DNA from: Bacteroidota bacterium
GTDB lineage: Bacteria; Bacteroidota; Bacteroidia; UKL13-3
Direction of reading: 5' to 3'
Assembly: GCA_027484685.1 (NCBI GenBank)
Contig: JAIXSO010000040.1
Coordinates: 88,579 to 152,578 of the forward strand
Length of the DNA stretch: 64,000 nt
Part shown: positions 8,895 to 17,471 of the stretch, piece after piece
Position numbering within the stretch: the stretch's first letter is position 1
Layout of the letters: the number at the start of each line of letters is the position of its first letter
Translations under genes and position numbers: made by a program
The notes under the pieces: model-generated
Database searches by the model: none
What the model saw: only the letters and a program-made list of their open reading frames with translations
Told to the model about the DNA's origin: nothing

Positions 8895-10727
8895 TTACTT
8901 CTTATAATTTATTTTAAATTGAATTCCTGCGCTGCTCCAAGTACCAGGCATAGGTGCATAACCTGCTTCTAAATATTTTTTATTTAAAATATTGCTTACA
9001 TCCACAAAAGCAGTTAAGGCTTTATAGCTCCAATTTAATCGTGCATCTAATAATTGATAATCAACAAAAACAACACGTTCTATATGTCTAAAACTAGCAA
9101 TTAATAAAAACTGATAAGGCAATTTTAGCGAAGCGCTTACAATTAATTGGTGTTTTAAATTACTCAATACATATCTACTTTTATAGTTTTCGGTATTTAC
9201 CAATTGCATATCAATATAAGTGTATTCAACCGAAAATTTATTTATAATGCCTTTAGTAAAATAATTAAAAGCTAAATCTAAACCATCGGTTTGCACATGG
9301 TTAATATTTAAAGGCTGCCATTTTAAACTATCGGCTGTTCTGGCCCAATCGATGGTATTGTTTGAGTTTTTGTTAAAGTACGAAACTGCCAAATTATAAT
9401 TTTTTCTTTTATACTCCACCCCTATTTCTGAGTTAATTGATTCTTCAGCTACTAGTTGAGCATTGCCAATATTGGTAGAACCACTGTAATACAAATCGGT
9501 ATAGGTAGGCAAGCGCATGGCTTTATCTACACCACCAAAAACCGTAATATTAGGCATGGCTTTATAAGTAAAATCAAAACCCGGAAATAAATCTATACTA
9601 CTGCCATTTAATAAATTGGTATAAAAGCCAGGTGTAACGGTAATTTGGTTTTTATAAAACACAAATTGATGCTCTACAAAAAATCCATTTATTTGGCGAC
9701 TTCTATTGCCTAGCTGAGGCTTGCGTACATTGCCTGAATAATTATAACTATTTAAATTTTCTTGCCTCCATTCAAAACCAATACCCGTTACCCCTAACTT
9801 GCTGCTGTATGTGGCATGCAATTCAGCACCATAAGTATTGGTATAATGTTGGTTAGTAAATGCACTTGGGTTGGCACGCAAATAAATATAATTATCATCG
9901 TGGTTACGGTAATAACCTTGTGCCAAAAAGGTAAAATTGCCAACTTTGTATTTATTTTTTACTCCCACAAAACCACTTTTGGTAGTTTCAAACTCGGTAG
10001 AATTAGGTACATAAAAACCCCTTGCACCAAAAGCTCTTTCAGCATATCCACCAAAAATATCTAATTGGTAATTGCCTTTTTTATATTCAGTTTGATAAAA
10101 TACTTCCTTTGTTTTAAAATCGGTATTGGTGGTGTAACCATTGCTTTCGGTATTTTTAACCGTAATATGATGCCCCCAATTATTTTGCCTAAACGATACA
10201 CCTAAGTGTGCAGCCCACAAACCATAATCGCCTGCCATAAAGCCCGCGTAAACTAAATTTTGCTTAGGTACTTGTGTTACTAAATTAATATAACCACTGT
10301 AGGCATTTAAACCATATTTGCGCGCAGCAGAGTTTTTACTGATTACAATATTTTCAATAGCCTCGGTTGGAAAAGGTAAGTTCATGTTATGATGCCCTGT
10401 TTGCGCATCATTTAACTTTAATCCATTCCAAAGTACTTGAGTTTGATCGAACGAACCACCTCTAATTGATACATCGGTTTGCACACCCACGGGGCCGCGT
10501 TGGCGCATATCTATACCCGAAACTTGACCCAACACATCGGCTATACTTTTATGTGCCTGTTGGTTAAAATTAGCGGCTTTTAAAACCAATAAACTATTAG
10601 TTATATTTTTAACCTCAAATCGATTTTCTTTAATAACCACCGGCTGTAAATTATTGCTATCTGTTTGAGCCAACAATACACCCGAAACACCAGTAAAAAC
10701 AAGTGTTTTAACAAATTTTTTCATCAT
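8895..10727 (-). CDS. TonB-dependent receptor, BtuB-like
   Basis: A 610-residue outer-membrane receptor of the short vitamin B12-receptor-like class. The signal peptide covers about residues 1-20 (MMKKFVKTLVFTGVSGVLLA); the second Met is an alternative start. A TonB-box-like PVVIKEN follows, then the plug (VLGQVSGIDMRQRGPVGVQ, IRGGSFDQTQVLWNGLKLND, ISKNSAARKYGLNAYSGYINLV) and a barrel ending in GIQFKINYKK. Unlike the receptor at 904 it has no carboxypeptidase-like domain. I looked for a cobalamin riboswitch upstream and saw none, so the cobalamin ligand is only a family-level guess. Confidence 0.87.
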   Translation of the reverse strand: MMKKFVKTLVFTGVSGVLLAQTDSNNLQPVVIKENRFEVKNITNSLLVLKAANFNQQAHKSIADVLGQVSGIDMRQRGPVGVQTDVSIRGGSFDQTQVLWNGLKLNDAQTGHHNMNLPFPTEAIENIVISKNSAARKYGLNAYSGYINLVTQVPKQNLVYAGFMAGDYGLWAAHLGVSFRQNNWGHHITVKNTESNGYTTNTDFKTKEVFYQTEYKKGNYQLDIFGGYAERAFGARGFYVPNSTEFETTKSGFVGVKNKYKVGNFTFLAQGYYRNHDDNYIYLRANPSAFTNQHYTNTYGAELHATYSSKLGVTGIGFEWRQENLNSYNYSGNVRKPQLGNRSRQINGFFVEHQFVFYKNQITVTPGFYTNLLNGSSIDLFPGFDFTYKAMPNITVFGGVDKAMRLPTYTDLYYSGSTNIGNAQLVAEESINSEIGVEYKRKNYNLAVSYFNKNSNNTIDWARTADSLKWQPLNINHVQTDGLDLAFNYFTKGIINKFSVEYTYIDMQLVNTENYKSRYVLSNLKHQLIVSASLKLPYQFLLIASFRHIERVVFVDYQLLDARLNWSYKALTAFVDVSNILNKKYLEAGYAPMPGTWSSAGIQFKINYKK

Positions 10728-10993
10728 TATTTTATTAAAAATTTGCCGCGATTATATAAGCTTAAATTTTTTTTGATGTAAAACCTCTATTGATAAAAAT
10801 TAGATTGGCTTTAACCATTTGATTTTATGTAAACTGAAATGTTTTTGGAGTAATTAAATAAAAAATTCTAGTAAAAGCCAAAGGTTTGCAGTATTTGGAA
10901 AGGCATAAGTTTAAGGAACACAAACTGCAATTTATTAATTTTCAGATATTTATTAAAAAAACTTCAAATTATACATATTCACAAATACCAACT

Positions 10994-11461
10994 TTAATAA
11001 TCGTAAACCGAAACCATTAAATTATTTTCAATAAGTGTGGAGTTGATTATTGGTTCAATTTTATCCCAAGTTCCACCAGCTAGGCCACAACCTATTCTCG
11101 GCATATGAATTGTTGCATTGTTTTCAATTGCAAATTTTGCTACAAGCTCTAGTCCTATTAAAATAGCTTCATAACGAATTGGTGAATTGCCATTTTCATC
11201 CTTATTTATTTTATGCTGCCCAATTAAATTTGCAATCCAAAGTTCGTTTTCAACTTGAACAAATTGTACCTGTCCAAGATTGAAGTTTTCTTTTGATTTA
11301 AACCACTCACGGTATTTTTGTTCTGGAAGTTTCCATCTTTTTGAAATTGCCTTCACAAAACCTTTACCCCAACCACCCACGTCATTACAAATATGAACAA
11401 TGATTTTGTTTCCTTTAGCCATAGGCTTTGTAGCATCTCCGTTTAGGTAATTTATTTCCAT
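10994..11461 (-). CDS. Macrodomain protein (ADP-ribose binding or hydrolysing)
   Basis: A 155-residue single-domain protein. The start YLNGDATKP matches the family's early GDAT/GDIT nucleotide-contacting motif, and KIIVHICNDVGGWGKGFVKAI is the catalytic-loop region. MPRIGCGLAGGTWDKIEPII near the C-terminus is the second ADP-ribose-binding loop, as in Poa1p-like ADP-ribose-1''-phosphatases. Known members remove ADP-ribose from proteins, nucleic acids or metabolites; which applies here is open. It follows the lipoprotein gene at 11475 by 13 bp and may share its transcript. Confidence 0.88.
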   Translation of the reverse strand: MEINYLNGDATKPMAKGNKIIVHICNDVGGWGKGFVKAISKRWKLPEQKYREWFKSKENFNLGQVQFVQVENELWIANLIGQHKINKDENGNSPIRYEAILIGLELVAKFAIENNATIHMPRIGCGLAGGTWDKIEPIINSTLIENNLMVSVYDY

Positions 11462-11474
11462 TTAAATACTATAA

Positions 11475-12311
11475 TTAATCCTTTATATCAAAACTGTCAT
11501 TAATAGCTAAATCAGGTTCAGTGGTTTCGTCTTTGGCAATTTCTTGTTCTGTCTTATTTATTTTGGTTTGCTTTAATTTCCAAAACCAATAAAATGCACC
11601 TAAAGGTAATCCTAATGTCCAAGTTGAACTGATATAACCAACAAAACTGAAACTAAAGCCTAACATAATTTGAAAACTTAAAAGATCAAAAGAAAGTCCA
11701 TTTACGGCTGCATATGTTATGGCTGGAACATTGAAAAAAATAACCGCAATATACTTTAACCACTTTTTTCTTAAGTTGCTCTTTTTAATTTGTTTGATTA
11801 CGTAAATATTAAATATAGGCACACAAATAGTAAGCAAGCCAAATAACCAAAACATTGTCATGTTAGGAATTGGTTGTTTTACATCAAGTATTTTTATAAA
11901 AATAACCTTTTTGGAATTATCGTCAAACAGAACCTTTAAAACGCCAAACTCATTATTGTTGGCAAATTGCATTAACACAACAGTGGCATTGGGTGGTGTA
12001 CTCGCTCCTTCTTCTGTAGACCATTTTTTTTCAGTAGTCATCATGGTAAGCTCCAATTGCTCACCAAAATTTCCAACAATCTTGTTATGAAAAACAGGAA
12101 GTTTTGACCTTAAAGTATCTAAACTTACACCAGCAAAATCAGGGTGTTCCAATGCTAAAAATTTAATTGCATTATCGTAATCCTTTTTTAAAATACAATT
12201 TACAAATTCCTTTGTTGTATTTCTATATTCAAAAAAATTATTTACCAAGTTGCATCCTGCAAGCATTGTAATTGTTAAAACTATCAGTAAAAATTGTTTT
12301 ATTCTTATCAT
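11475..12311 (-). CDS. Putative lipoprotein with C-terminal membrane segments, unrecognised
   Basis: I chose the Met at 12311 (MIRIKQFLL) because it opens directly into a lipoprotein signal with lipobox LAGC; an in-frame upstream Met at 12335 would add eight polar residues. Residues about 20-140 form a DUF4878-like small soluble domain (NCILKKDYDNAIKFLALEH, WSTEEGAS). About four hydrophobic segments follow (TMFWLFGLLTICVPIFNIYV and later ones), then an acidic tail. An extracytoplasmic domain on a membrane base suggests sensing or an envelope scaffold, but no function can be assigned. Confidence 0.7.
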   Translation of the reverse strand: MIRIKQFLLIVLTITMLAGCNLVNNFFEYRNTTKEFVNCILKKDYDNAIKFLALEHPDFAGVSLDTLRSKLPVFHNKIVGNFGEQLELTMMTTEKKWSTEEGASTPPNATVVLMQFANNNEFGVLKVLFDDNSKKVIFIKILDVKQPIPNMTMFWLFGLLTICVPIFNIYVIKQIKKSNLRKKWLKYIAVIFFNVPAITYAAVNGLSFDLLSFQIMLGFSFSFVGYISSTWTLGLPLGAFYWFWKLKQTKINKTEQEIAKDETTEPDLAINDSFDIKD

Positions 12312-12477
12312 TGGGTATCTTTTAAATTGAAACAAAGCAGCCTTACTATTCTATGCTAAATAGGCTGTAAACATGCAAATGAAACTATAATAATACGAAA
12401 TTTTCATACTACCTATTTAATATTGAACAGTAAAAGATTAAATAATGGGTGAGCATAGACTGCAAAATGCATTTGCA

Positions 12478-13146
12478 TTATGAATCAAACCTGTTAGGAT
12501 CCCATTCAACTCCTTCGGGAAACAGTTCTGCTTTTCTTTTTATCAACTCATTAGCTATTAAAGCACTACTTCCGCCTATTTCTTGAAGTTTTGAAATAAT
12601 ATTATTATAGCTTTTTTCATCTCTATTTTGACTTAATTTAAATACATTTTCTAGCTTCTCTACTTTTATCTCAAAGCCTGCAATGGCTGGCATCATTTTA
12701 CTTAAAAATTGTTCAGGAAGATTATCGTAAAAGGTAAGAGATTGTGTATTTCCTTTTTCAAATTTTAAAGTTAGTTTTCGCATAAAAGCTATCAGTGCTT
12801 CATTAGTCATAAAATTAACTTGCCCCGAAACATGCACACTCATATAATTCCAAGTAGAGCCAATTTGAGGATTGCTATACCAAGATGCGCTTACATAACA
12901 ACTTGGACCCGTAAATACAATTAACGCGTTTGGATTCTCTACAAAAGCTTTATAATGGTCGGTGTTTCGCATAATATGGCCTTGCAAAAAAAGTTCACCA
13001 TTGCGCTCCTCCAGTAAAATGGGTATTTGCGTAGCCACTTGTTGTCCTGATAAATAACTCCCTGTTAAAAAAGCAAAAGGATTTTCTTCTATAAAACCCA
13101 AAATGGCTTGTTTGTCTTTTTCCTTAAAATATGAAAAATTGTACAT
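12478..13146 (-). CDS. FMN-binding negative transcriptional regulator, PaiB family
   Basis: A 222-residue split-barrel flavin-fold protein. Family features: N-terminal FKEKDKQAILGFIEENPFAFL, the central HIMRNTDHYKAF, GPSCYVSASWY followed by TWNYMSVHVSGQV, and the C-terminal MMPAIAGFEIKVEKLENVFKLSQNR. In Bacillus, PaiB acts with PaiA on sporulation and protease genes; many homologues are simple FMN/heme-binding enzymes. No PaiA lies next to it, so regulation is an open question. The length is normal. Confidence 0.88.
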   Translation of the reverse strand: MYNFSYFKEKDKQAILGFIEENPFAFLTGSYLSGQQVATQIPILLEERNGELFLQGHIMRNTDHYKAFVENPNALIVFTGPSCYVSASWYSNPQIGSTWNYMSVHVSGQVNFMTNEALIAFMRKLTLKFEKGNTQSLTFYDNLPEQFLSKMMPAIAGFEIKVEKLENVFKLSQNRDEKSYNNIISKLQEIGGSSALIANELIKRKAELFPEGVEWDPNRFDS

Positions 13147-13155
13147 TTTATTCGT

Positions 13156-13531
13156 TTATGTTTTCATGGCAATTATAACAGAATGTATTTCCATTTCATT
13201 GTCAAGTTTTTCATAGCTTATATCGAAAGACTTAATGATTTCAAAATTGTTTAAATTGAGGGTTTGATGAATTTTGCTGGAGTCATGAAAGTAAAAATAA
13301 GTTCTATTACCACTAATACCTTTTTGATACCCTGATTTTTCGTCACTTCCTGCCACAAAACTTATATACAAAAGCCCTTTTTTATGAAGCATATTTCTGG
13401 CATCGTGTATTAGTTTTTCAGCATCAAAAGGCGATAAATATGGTAAACAAAAACCGCATACAATTGCATCAAATTTTGTGTTGATTTGGTCAATATTTCT
13501 GGCATCTATTTCTGCAAAGTTTGCAGTTGGA
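13156..13531 (-). pseudogene. 5'-truncated class I SAM-dependent methyltransferase
   Basis: The frame holds the second half of a class I methyltransferase: NNPTANFAEIDARNID (motif II region), FDAIVCGFCLPYLS (motif IV), the helix LIHDARNMLHKKG and GLLYISFVAG (strand 5), then a normal C-terminus. The N-terminal half with the GxGxG SAM-binding motif I is missing: homology stops at about 13531, which is the stop codon of the glycosidase gene. The only Met-started part is 13156-13392. Residual protein would not bind SAM. I infer a deletion or insertion that fused this remnant to the neighbouring gene. Confidence 0.8.
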
Positions 13532-14269
13532 TTATTCCTTTTTAGTTGTTACACCAATCATTACTCCAAAAATTCCGTCAGTTTGTACCCAACTCTTTTC
13601 TGGCAAATAAGTTCTAGAAACAAATCCATCTAAATACAAGGCATTTGTACAACCTAAACTTTGAAAGTATTTGGCAAAATCGTAAAAGTTTATTTCAGTT
13701 TTCGACATAGCAAAAACTACTTTGTTATCAGGTAAAATGCCAACACCATTCCTAATGTTTAAGTTTGCTGAACCTGGTTTAAAAGCATCATGAATTTGCC
13801 CATCAATAACCAACATTGGACCTGATTGAGTGGCGTATTTTATATTTCTGTTATCTTTAAAGTCGGTGGTTTTACAAATGATTGCCGCGTTATCGGTAGT
13901 AATATAAAAAACGCCATTTGGCTTTAAATAAAAATTACCGTTGCCATCAACAGTATCTAATGCTGCAAGTGTTTGTTTGTTTTCAATAAAAAGTCCTTGT
14001 GGCAAAAAATCTTTGTTAAACATGCCACCATTCATGGCAAAAGTTAGCGTTAAATTTTTACGCTCTACGTACTGCTTTAAATTTTGAAAACTTTTCAGTA
14101 TTTCACCTTTTTCGTCTTTCCAAAAAAGTTGTAGGTTTTGTGTTTTTGTATTAACGGTATAAGATAAAATTTGGTCGTCAATTGGGTTTTTATTAACCGC
14201 AAAGGCAATCAGTCCTGCTGCTAGCAAAACAAAAAAACTTAGTAATATTATCTTCCTCTTAGGTATCAA
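13532..14269 (-). CDS. Phosphodiester glycosidase family protein (DUF2233/NAGPA-like)
   Basis: A 245-residue protein with a TTG start giving a signal-anchor (IILLSFFVLLAAGLIAF). The body matches the DUF2233/N-acetylglucosamine-1-phosphodiester alpha-N-acetylglucosaminidase-like fold: AMNGGMFNKDFLPQGLFIEN, LKPNGVFYI, ATQSGPMLVIDGQI, NIRNGVGIL and TNALYLDGFVSR. It should act outside the cytoplasmic membrane. The last ten codons of a small membrane-protein gene (TKKYQNTQTN, stop overlapping the TTG) lie just upstream. This suggests the gene was once second in an operon like the one at 16875-17276. Confidence 0.85.
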   Translation of the reverse strand: MIPKRKIILLSFFVLLAAGLIAFAVNKNPIDDQILSYTVNTKTQNLQLFWKDEKGEILKSFQNLKQYVERKNLTLTFAMNGGMFNKDFLPQGLFIENKQTLAALDTVDGNGNFYLKPNGVFYITTDNAAIICKTTDFKDNRNIKYATQSGPMLVIDGQIHDAFKPGSANLNIRNGVGILPDNKVVFAMSKTEINFYDFAKYFQSLGCTNALYLDGFVSRTYLPEKSWVQTDGIFGVMIGVTTKKE

Positions 14270-14297
14270 TTTGTTTGAGTGTTTTGATATTTTTTAG
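14201..14297. repeat. Direct repeat, left copy (bracketing 14298-16810)
   Basis: About 97 bp, repeated with a few mismatches and one 1-bp gap at 16811-16906. It covers the first 23 codons of the glycosidase gene plus the last 10 codons of the membrane-protein gene that precedes it. The two copies enclose the genes at 14398-14826 and 14978-16657. Confidence 0.85.
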
Positions 14298-14397
14298 TTT
14301 TGAAGTTATTGATGTCTCTTCTTAATGTCACAAAAATAGCTAAAAAAATACTGCTCCACTTAGTTCCACGCGTTTAATCCTTATAGGTTGTACGCAG

Positions 14398-14826
14398 TTA
14401 TTTTAACTTAAGAAATTCAAATTTATCCGCTCTACTGTCATAAGAATCCTTTGTTAATAAAGCTGTAAATAGATTGCCGTCTACTTTAAAGTCAAAAAAG
14501 TACCTATACAGCAGGAAGGTTTCGACCTTTAGATTAGGGTCTCCCGCAAACTTGCTAAAACTATTCGTGTCATTTTTTGAATTTGAGAAAGTATATTTTG
14601 TAAATGTCAATCGGTCAGATTTATTGTTCTTACAAGTCGACTTAAAATAAATTGTGTCTCCAGACTTAGTGGTCTCCCAACCAAGGAGGGAAACCGAAGC
14701 TTTCTCAACTTTCAGAAAATAATTTGTCCTAAATGAACTGGCGGTGCTTCCGTAAGTACCTTCTGCAATCTGTGCTCTTACAGAATTGAAGAAAGTTGAA
14801 AGTAATATAATAAATACCAGTCTCAT
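14398..14826 (-). CDS. Secreted protein, unrecognised
   Basis: I chose the Met at 14826 (MRLVFIILLSTFF) because it starts a signal peptide ending VRAQ; the longer frame to 14895 adds 23 residues with no signal features. The mature part (about 125 residues) is beta-rich with alternating aromatic residues (NYFLKVEKASVSLLGWETT, LYRYFFDFKVDGNLF). No family recognised. It lies inside the segment bracketed by the 97-bp direct repeats, so it probably arrived with the neighbouring 559-residue gene. Confidence 0.6.
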   Translation of the reverse strand: MRLVFIILLSTFFNSVRAQIAEGTYGSTASSFRTNYFLKVEKASVSLLGWETTKSGDTIYFKSTCKNNKSDRLTFTKYTFSNSKNDTNSFSKFAGDPNLKVETFLLYRYFFDFKVDGNLFTALLTKDSYDSRADKFEFLKLK

Positions 14827-14977
14827 ATTGTTCAGTTTTTTATAATTGAGTACAACGTTTTTAAAGATTTGCGATGGGCATTTGTTTGAACTCAAAAATA
14901 ACTTGTGAAAACTAATTTACCAACCACCAAAATCCCGTCAAACGAAGACCAATTGCACGCCTATTGCAAATCCGTTT

Positions 14978-16657
14978 TTATTTCCTGTCGTCTTTATAAT
15001 AAACAAATTTGCCATTTGTCAGAATGTAATGATTTTTACCAATTTTTATTTTCACTCCATTTATAGTTTCACCTATATTCACAATATCTTCTTCTATTGT
15101 GTGCACAGAACCTTTTGTATGATATGCAATATCCAAATAATCTGTATTTACATACCCTTTATTAGCACCGCATAAGATAATTTTGATAGGCTTATTTATT
15201 AATTTCAGAAGTTCAATATCTTTAACATCGCTGTAATTGTCAACAACCAATATTATATCTGTAAAATTTCTACAATTATTAATAGCGGCAATTGTTGCTT
15301 CTAAATCATTTTCAGGCCCATCTCCACCACTACCTGCCCTTCTAGCATAGTTTAATGAATCACTAAAGGTTTTAATATCACAATATAAACAATAATGTAT
15401 ACCTCCTGTTTTACCTATAATTTTCTCATTTTCTGGAATATTATCTCCATCATTAAATAAAACAAATTGAATAGGGTCTTTTTTAGAATAATTAAGCTTG
15501 TACCACATTTCAACTTGATCGTTATATGGCTGCATGCTACCTGTTACATCCATAATTATAAGTTTATTTTTCCATTGTTTATTTCTATTTAAAACAGTAG
15601 AAAAAACGGTATCAGTTATTGGAGAGTATGCAATAGCAAATAAGGCTTCACTGCTTTTTACATACTCTTCATATTCTTTTTTCTTTTCCTCCCATTCTTT
15701 TTTCTTTTTCTCCCACTCCATTTCTCTTTCTTTTAAAAGTCTTTCTTGCTCTGCTTTCCGTGTTAAGTACTCTTTACTACTAATAAATAAAAGGGTAACA
15801 TCAACCCGATACAATGCTTGTTTAGATTCAATAGACCTAAATCCAAAATTTTTAAAGTATTCTGAATTTACACTGTATGAATCGCCCAATGGTACAAGTA
15901 AAAAGCTTTCACCTTTTTTATCAGTCGATGTTTTGTAAACAGTACCAGTTTTTTTTGATATGAGATAAAGATTTTCATTTGGAACGGGAATAGAATCCAA
16001 ATCAAGAAATTTAAATGTAAATAAAGCTTTTGTAATACTAGGATAAATTGCACCAACATATGATCCCTCATATGTTAAAGAATAATTCATTTCGTAACTG
16101 AGTAAATTAGGCACTTCAACCTTAGCATAATCTGGTGCAGATTTCATGCTAATTAAATAAGTATCATTATTTGGAACTATAATATCTGATTGACCATTTT
16201 TGTCTGTCTTTAAAATGTATTTTAGTTTTGTTTTCTCACTTGTTAATGTAACTTCTTCTGATAAGGGTATTCCATTTGGTTTTGACAATACAAAGTGAAT
16301 TATAGAATTAGTTGCCTTTTTCAATCTGTCTTTATCATAAAAAATCTTGTAGTTTAGCGAGTAATACTCCTCATTTGGAATTTGTATACTATCATAGTTT
16401 GGCTCAAATTCCAAGCTTATAGTATATGTATCGTTGTTAGGCACTAAAATTTCTGCTATTCCATTACTATTGCTGTTTACAAAAAAGTCTTTATTTGTTT
16501 TAACTGAATGAATCGCTATTTTTTCTTCTATAGGTTTATCATCTTTATTTACAATCAACATATAGAGCAATGCTTCATTTTTTGTCGCTTGTCTTGTCTG
16601 AGAAAAGCTTAGTGAATAGCAGAAAAATAACGCTAATAATAAAAATTGTTTTCTCAT
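14978..16657 (-). CDS. Secreted VWA-domain protein with repeated beta domains
   Basis: A 559-residue exported protein (signal peptide ending SFSQ at about residue 20). Three similar beta-sandwich repeats of about 85 residues follow (each with a KTDKNGQSDIIVPNNDTY-like core), resembling carboxypeptidase-regulatory repeats. A short charged coiled coil comes next (KKKEWEEKKKEYEE). The C-terminal half is a von Willebrand A-like domain with the MIDAS start MDVTGSM (DxTxS) and later VLFNDGD, GGDGPEND and IILVVDNYSD. VWA domains bind ligands through a metal; here probably at the cell surface or in the periplasm. No T9SS sorting tail is visible. Confidence 0.75.
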   Translation of the reverse strand: MRKQFLLLALFFCYSLSFSQTRQATKNEALLYMLIVNKDDKPIEEKIAIHSVKTNKDFFVNSNSNGIAEILVPNNDTYTISLEFEPNYDSIQIPNEEYYSLNYKIFYDKDRLKKATNSIIHFVLSKPNGIPLSEEVTLTSEKTKLKYILKTDKNGQSDIIVPNNDTYLISMKSAPDYAKVEVPNLLSYEMNYSLTYEGSYVGAIYPSITKALFTFKFLDLDSIPVPNENLYLISKKTGTVYKTSTDKKGESFLLVPLGDSYSVNSEYFKNFGFRSIESKQALYRVDVTLLFISSKEYLTRKAEQERLLKEREMEWEKKKKEWEEKKKEYEEYVKSSEALFAIAYSPITDTVFSTVLNRNKQWKNKLIIMDVTGSMQPYNDQVEMWYKLNYSKKDPIQFVLFNDGDNIPENEKIIGKTGGIHYCLYCDIKTFSDSLNYARRAGSGGDGPENDLEATIAAINNCRNFTDIILVVDNYSDVKDIELLKLINKPIKIILCGANKGYVNTDYLDIAYHTKGSVHTIEEDIVNIGETINGVKIKIGKNHYILTNGKFVYYKDDRK

Positions 16658-16781
16658 TGTCTTTGTTTTTTTAAATTACATATAACGGCAGAATGTGATT
16701 CCTATTGCATCGGCACTATTCAAAAAACGGTATCCAAACATGCAGATAAAAGCACAAAAAACAAAGTAAAAACACTTTTTG

Positions 16782-16803
16782 TTGCAGGCGAGGACGCCTG
16801 CAA
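16782..16803. repeat. A-type palindrome abutting a truncated gene
   Basis: Palindrome with arms TTGCAGGCG/CGCCTGCAA. It lies four bases from the stop codon that cuts off the duplicated glycosidase start (16807-16878), so it marks a breakpoint. Confidence 0.8.
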
Positions 16804-16806
16804 CGG

Positions 16807-16878
16807 CTAAAAAGCAATTAGCCCTGCTGTTAGCAAAACAAAAAAACTTAGTAATATTATTTTCTTTTTAGGTATCAA
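16807..16878 (-). pseudogene. Remnant of the glycosidase gene (first 23 codons)
   Basis: A TTG-started frame reads MIPKKKIILLSFFVLLTAG and continues LIAF before a TAG. It matches the N-terminus of the glycosidase at 13532-14269 except for two substitutions (R/K, A/T). The rest of the gene is missing; an A-type palindrome lies directly behind the stop. Its start overlaps the stop of the 133-residue membrane-protein gene (TTGA), as in a coupled operon. Confidence 0.85.
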
Positions 16879-16906
16879 TTTGTTTGAGTGTTTCTGTTTT
16901 TTTTAG
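16811..16906. repeat. Direct repeat, right copy (bracketing 14298-16810)
   Basis: Partner of 14201-14297. Here the membrane-protein gene is intact and the glycosidase is reduced to its head; at the left copy the reverse holds. Confidence 0.85.
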
Positions 16907-17276
16907 TTACAAAATACATTGTTATCAGGTTAAGAAACAATAATATTAAATTTAGTATAAAAAACTCATTTTGATTAACTTTCCAAAAATACAATTCTAT
17001 TTGACCAGCCTTAATTATATACCAAACTATTAATACAAATGAGGTAGATAAAGCCCCCAACCATTTAAACAAATTTGATTTAAAGTAGTTAAGTCCAAAT
17101 GCCAAAAATGTTGAATTCAAAAAAGTTAAGCCAATTAGATATGGCACATAAATAAATGTGCCAAAAACTATTACATCCATATCTTCATGTTCTTTGTAGT
17201 TAAAACAAAGAAATAAAGCAATAGCTAATACTGTTAAGTGTATAATACTAATTTTTTTGATGGTCTTAAATTCCAT
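16875..17276 (-). CDS. Small four-helix membrane protein, unrecognised
   Basis: 133 residues with four predicted membrane helices (LTVLAIALFLCF; FGTFIYVPYLIGLTFLN; WLGALSTSFVLIVWYII; FFILNLILLFLNLITMYF) and a short charged tail. No family recognised. Its stop codon overlaps a remnant glycosidase start. The same tail is found before the intact glycosidase at 14.27 kb, so the two proteins probably belonged to one operon. Confidence 0.65.
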   Translation of the reverse strand: MEFKTIKKISIIHLTVLAIALFLCFNYKEHEDMDVIVFGTFIYVPYLIGLTFLNSTFLAFGLNYFKSNLFKWLGALSTSFVLIVWYIIKAGQIELYFWKVNQNEFFILNLILLFLNLITMYFVTKKNRNTQTN

Positions 17277-17370
17277 TTTTTTTGAGCCTTATAAATTATT
17301 TGAATTGTAAAAGTTACTTTGTTTACAAAAAAACAAAGGCAAAATAATTAGTAATAAATTTTATTCCGGC

Positions 17371-17394
17371 ATTGCAGGCGTCCTTGCCTGCAAT
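17371..17394. repeat. A-type palindrome
   Basis: Isolated copy of the A-family hairpin core with arms ATTGCAGGCG-like/CGCCTGCAAT-like (one mismatch), downstream of the T9SS-sorted protein gene and upstream of the membrane-protein gene. Confidence 0.7.
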
Positions 17395-17471
17395 CATAAA
17401 TTATTTTTCAGACGCATATTCTATTAATTAATAATAATGAATAAAGCCCCTAAAAGTTGATTTTTTCAATC

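Noticed and set aside
10728..10990. Possible cobalamin riboswitch before the BtuB-like receptor
   Set aside because: No B12-box-like sequence or paired stems could be seen on the minus strand; the region is plain AT-rich DNA.
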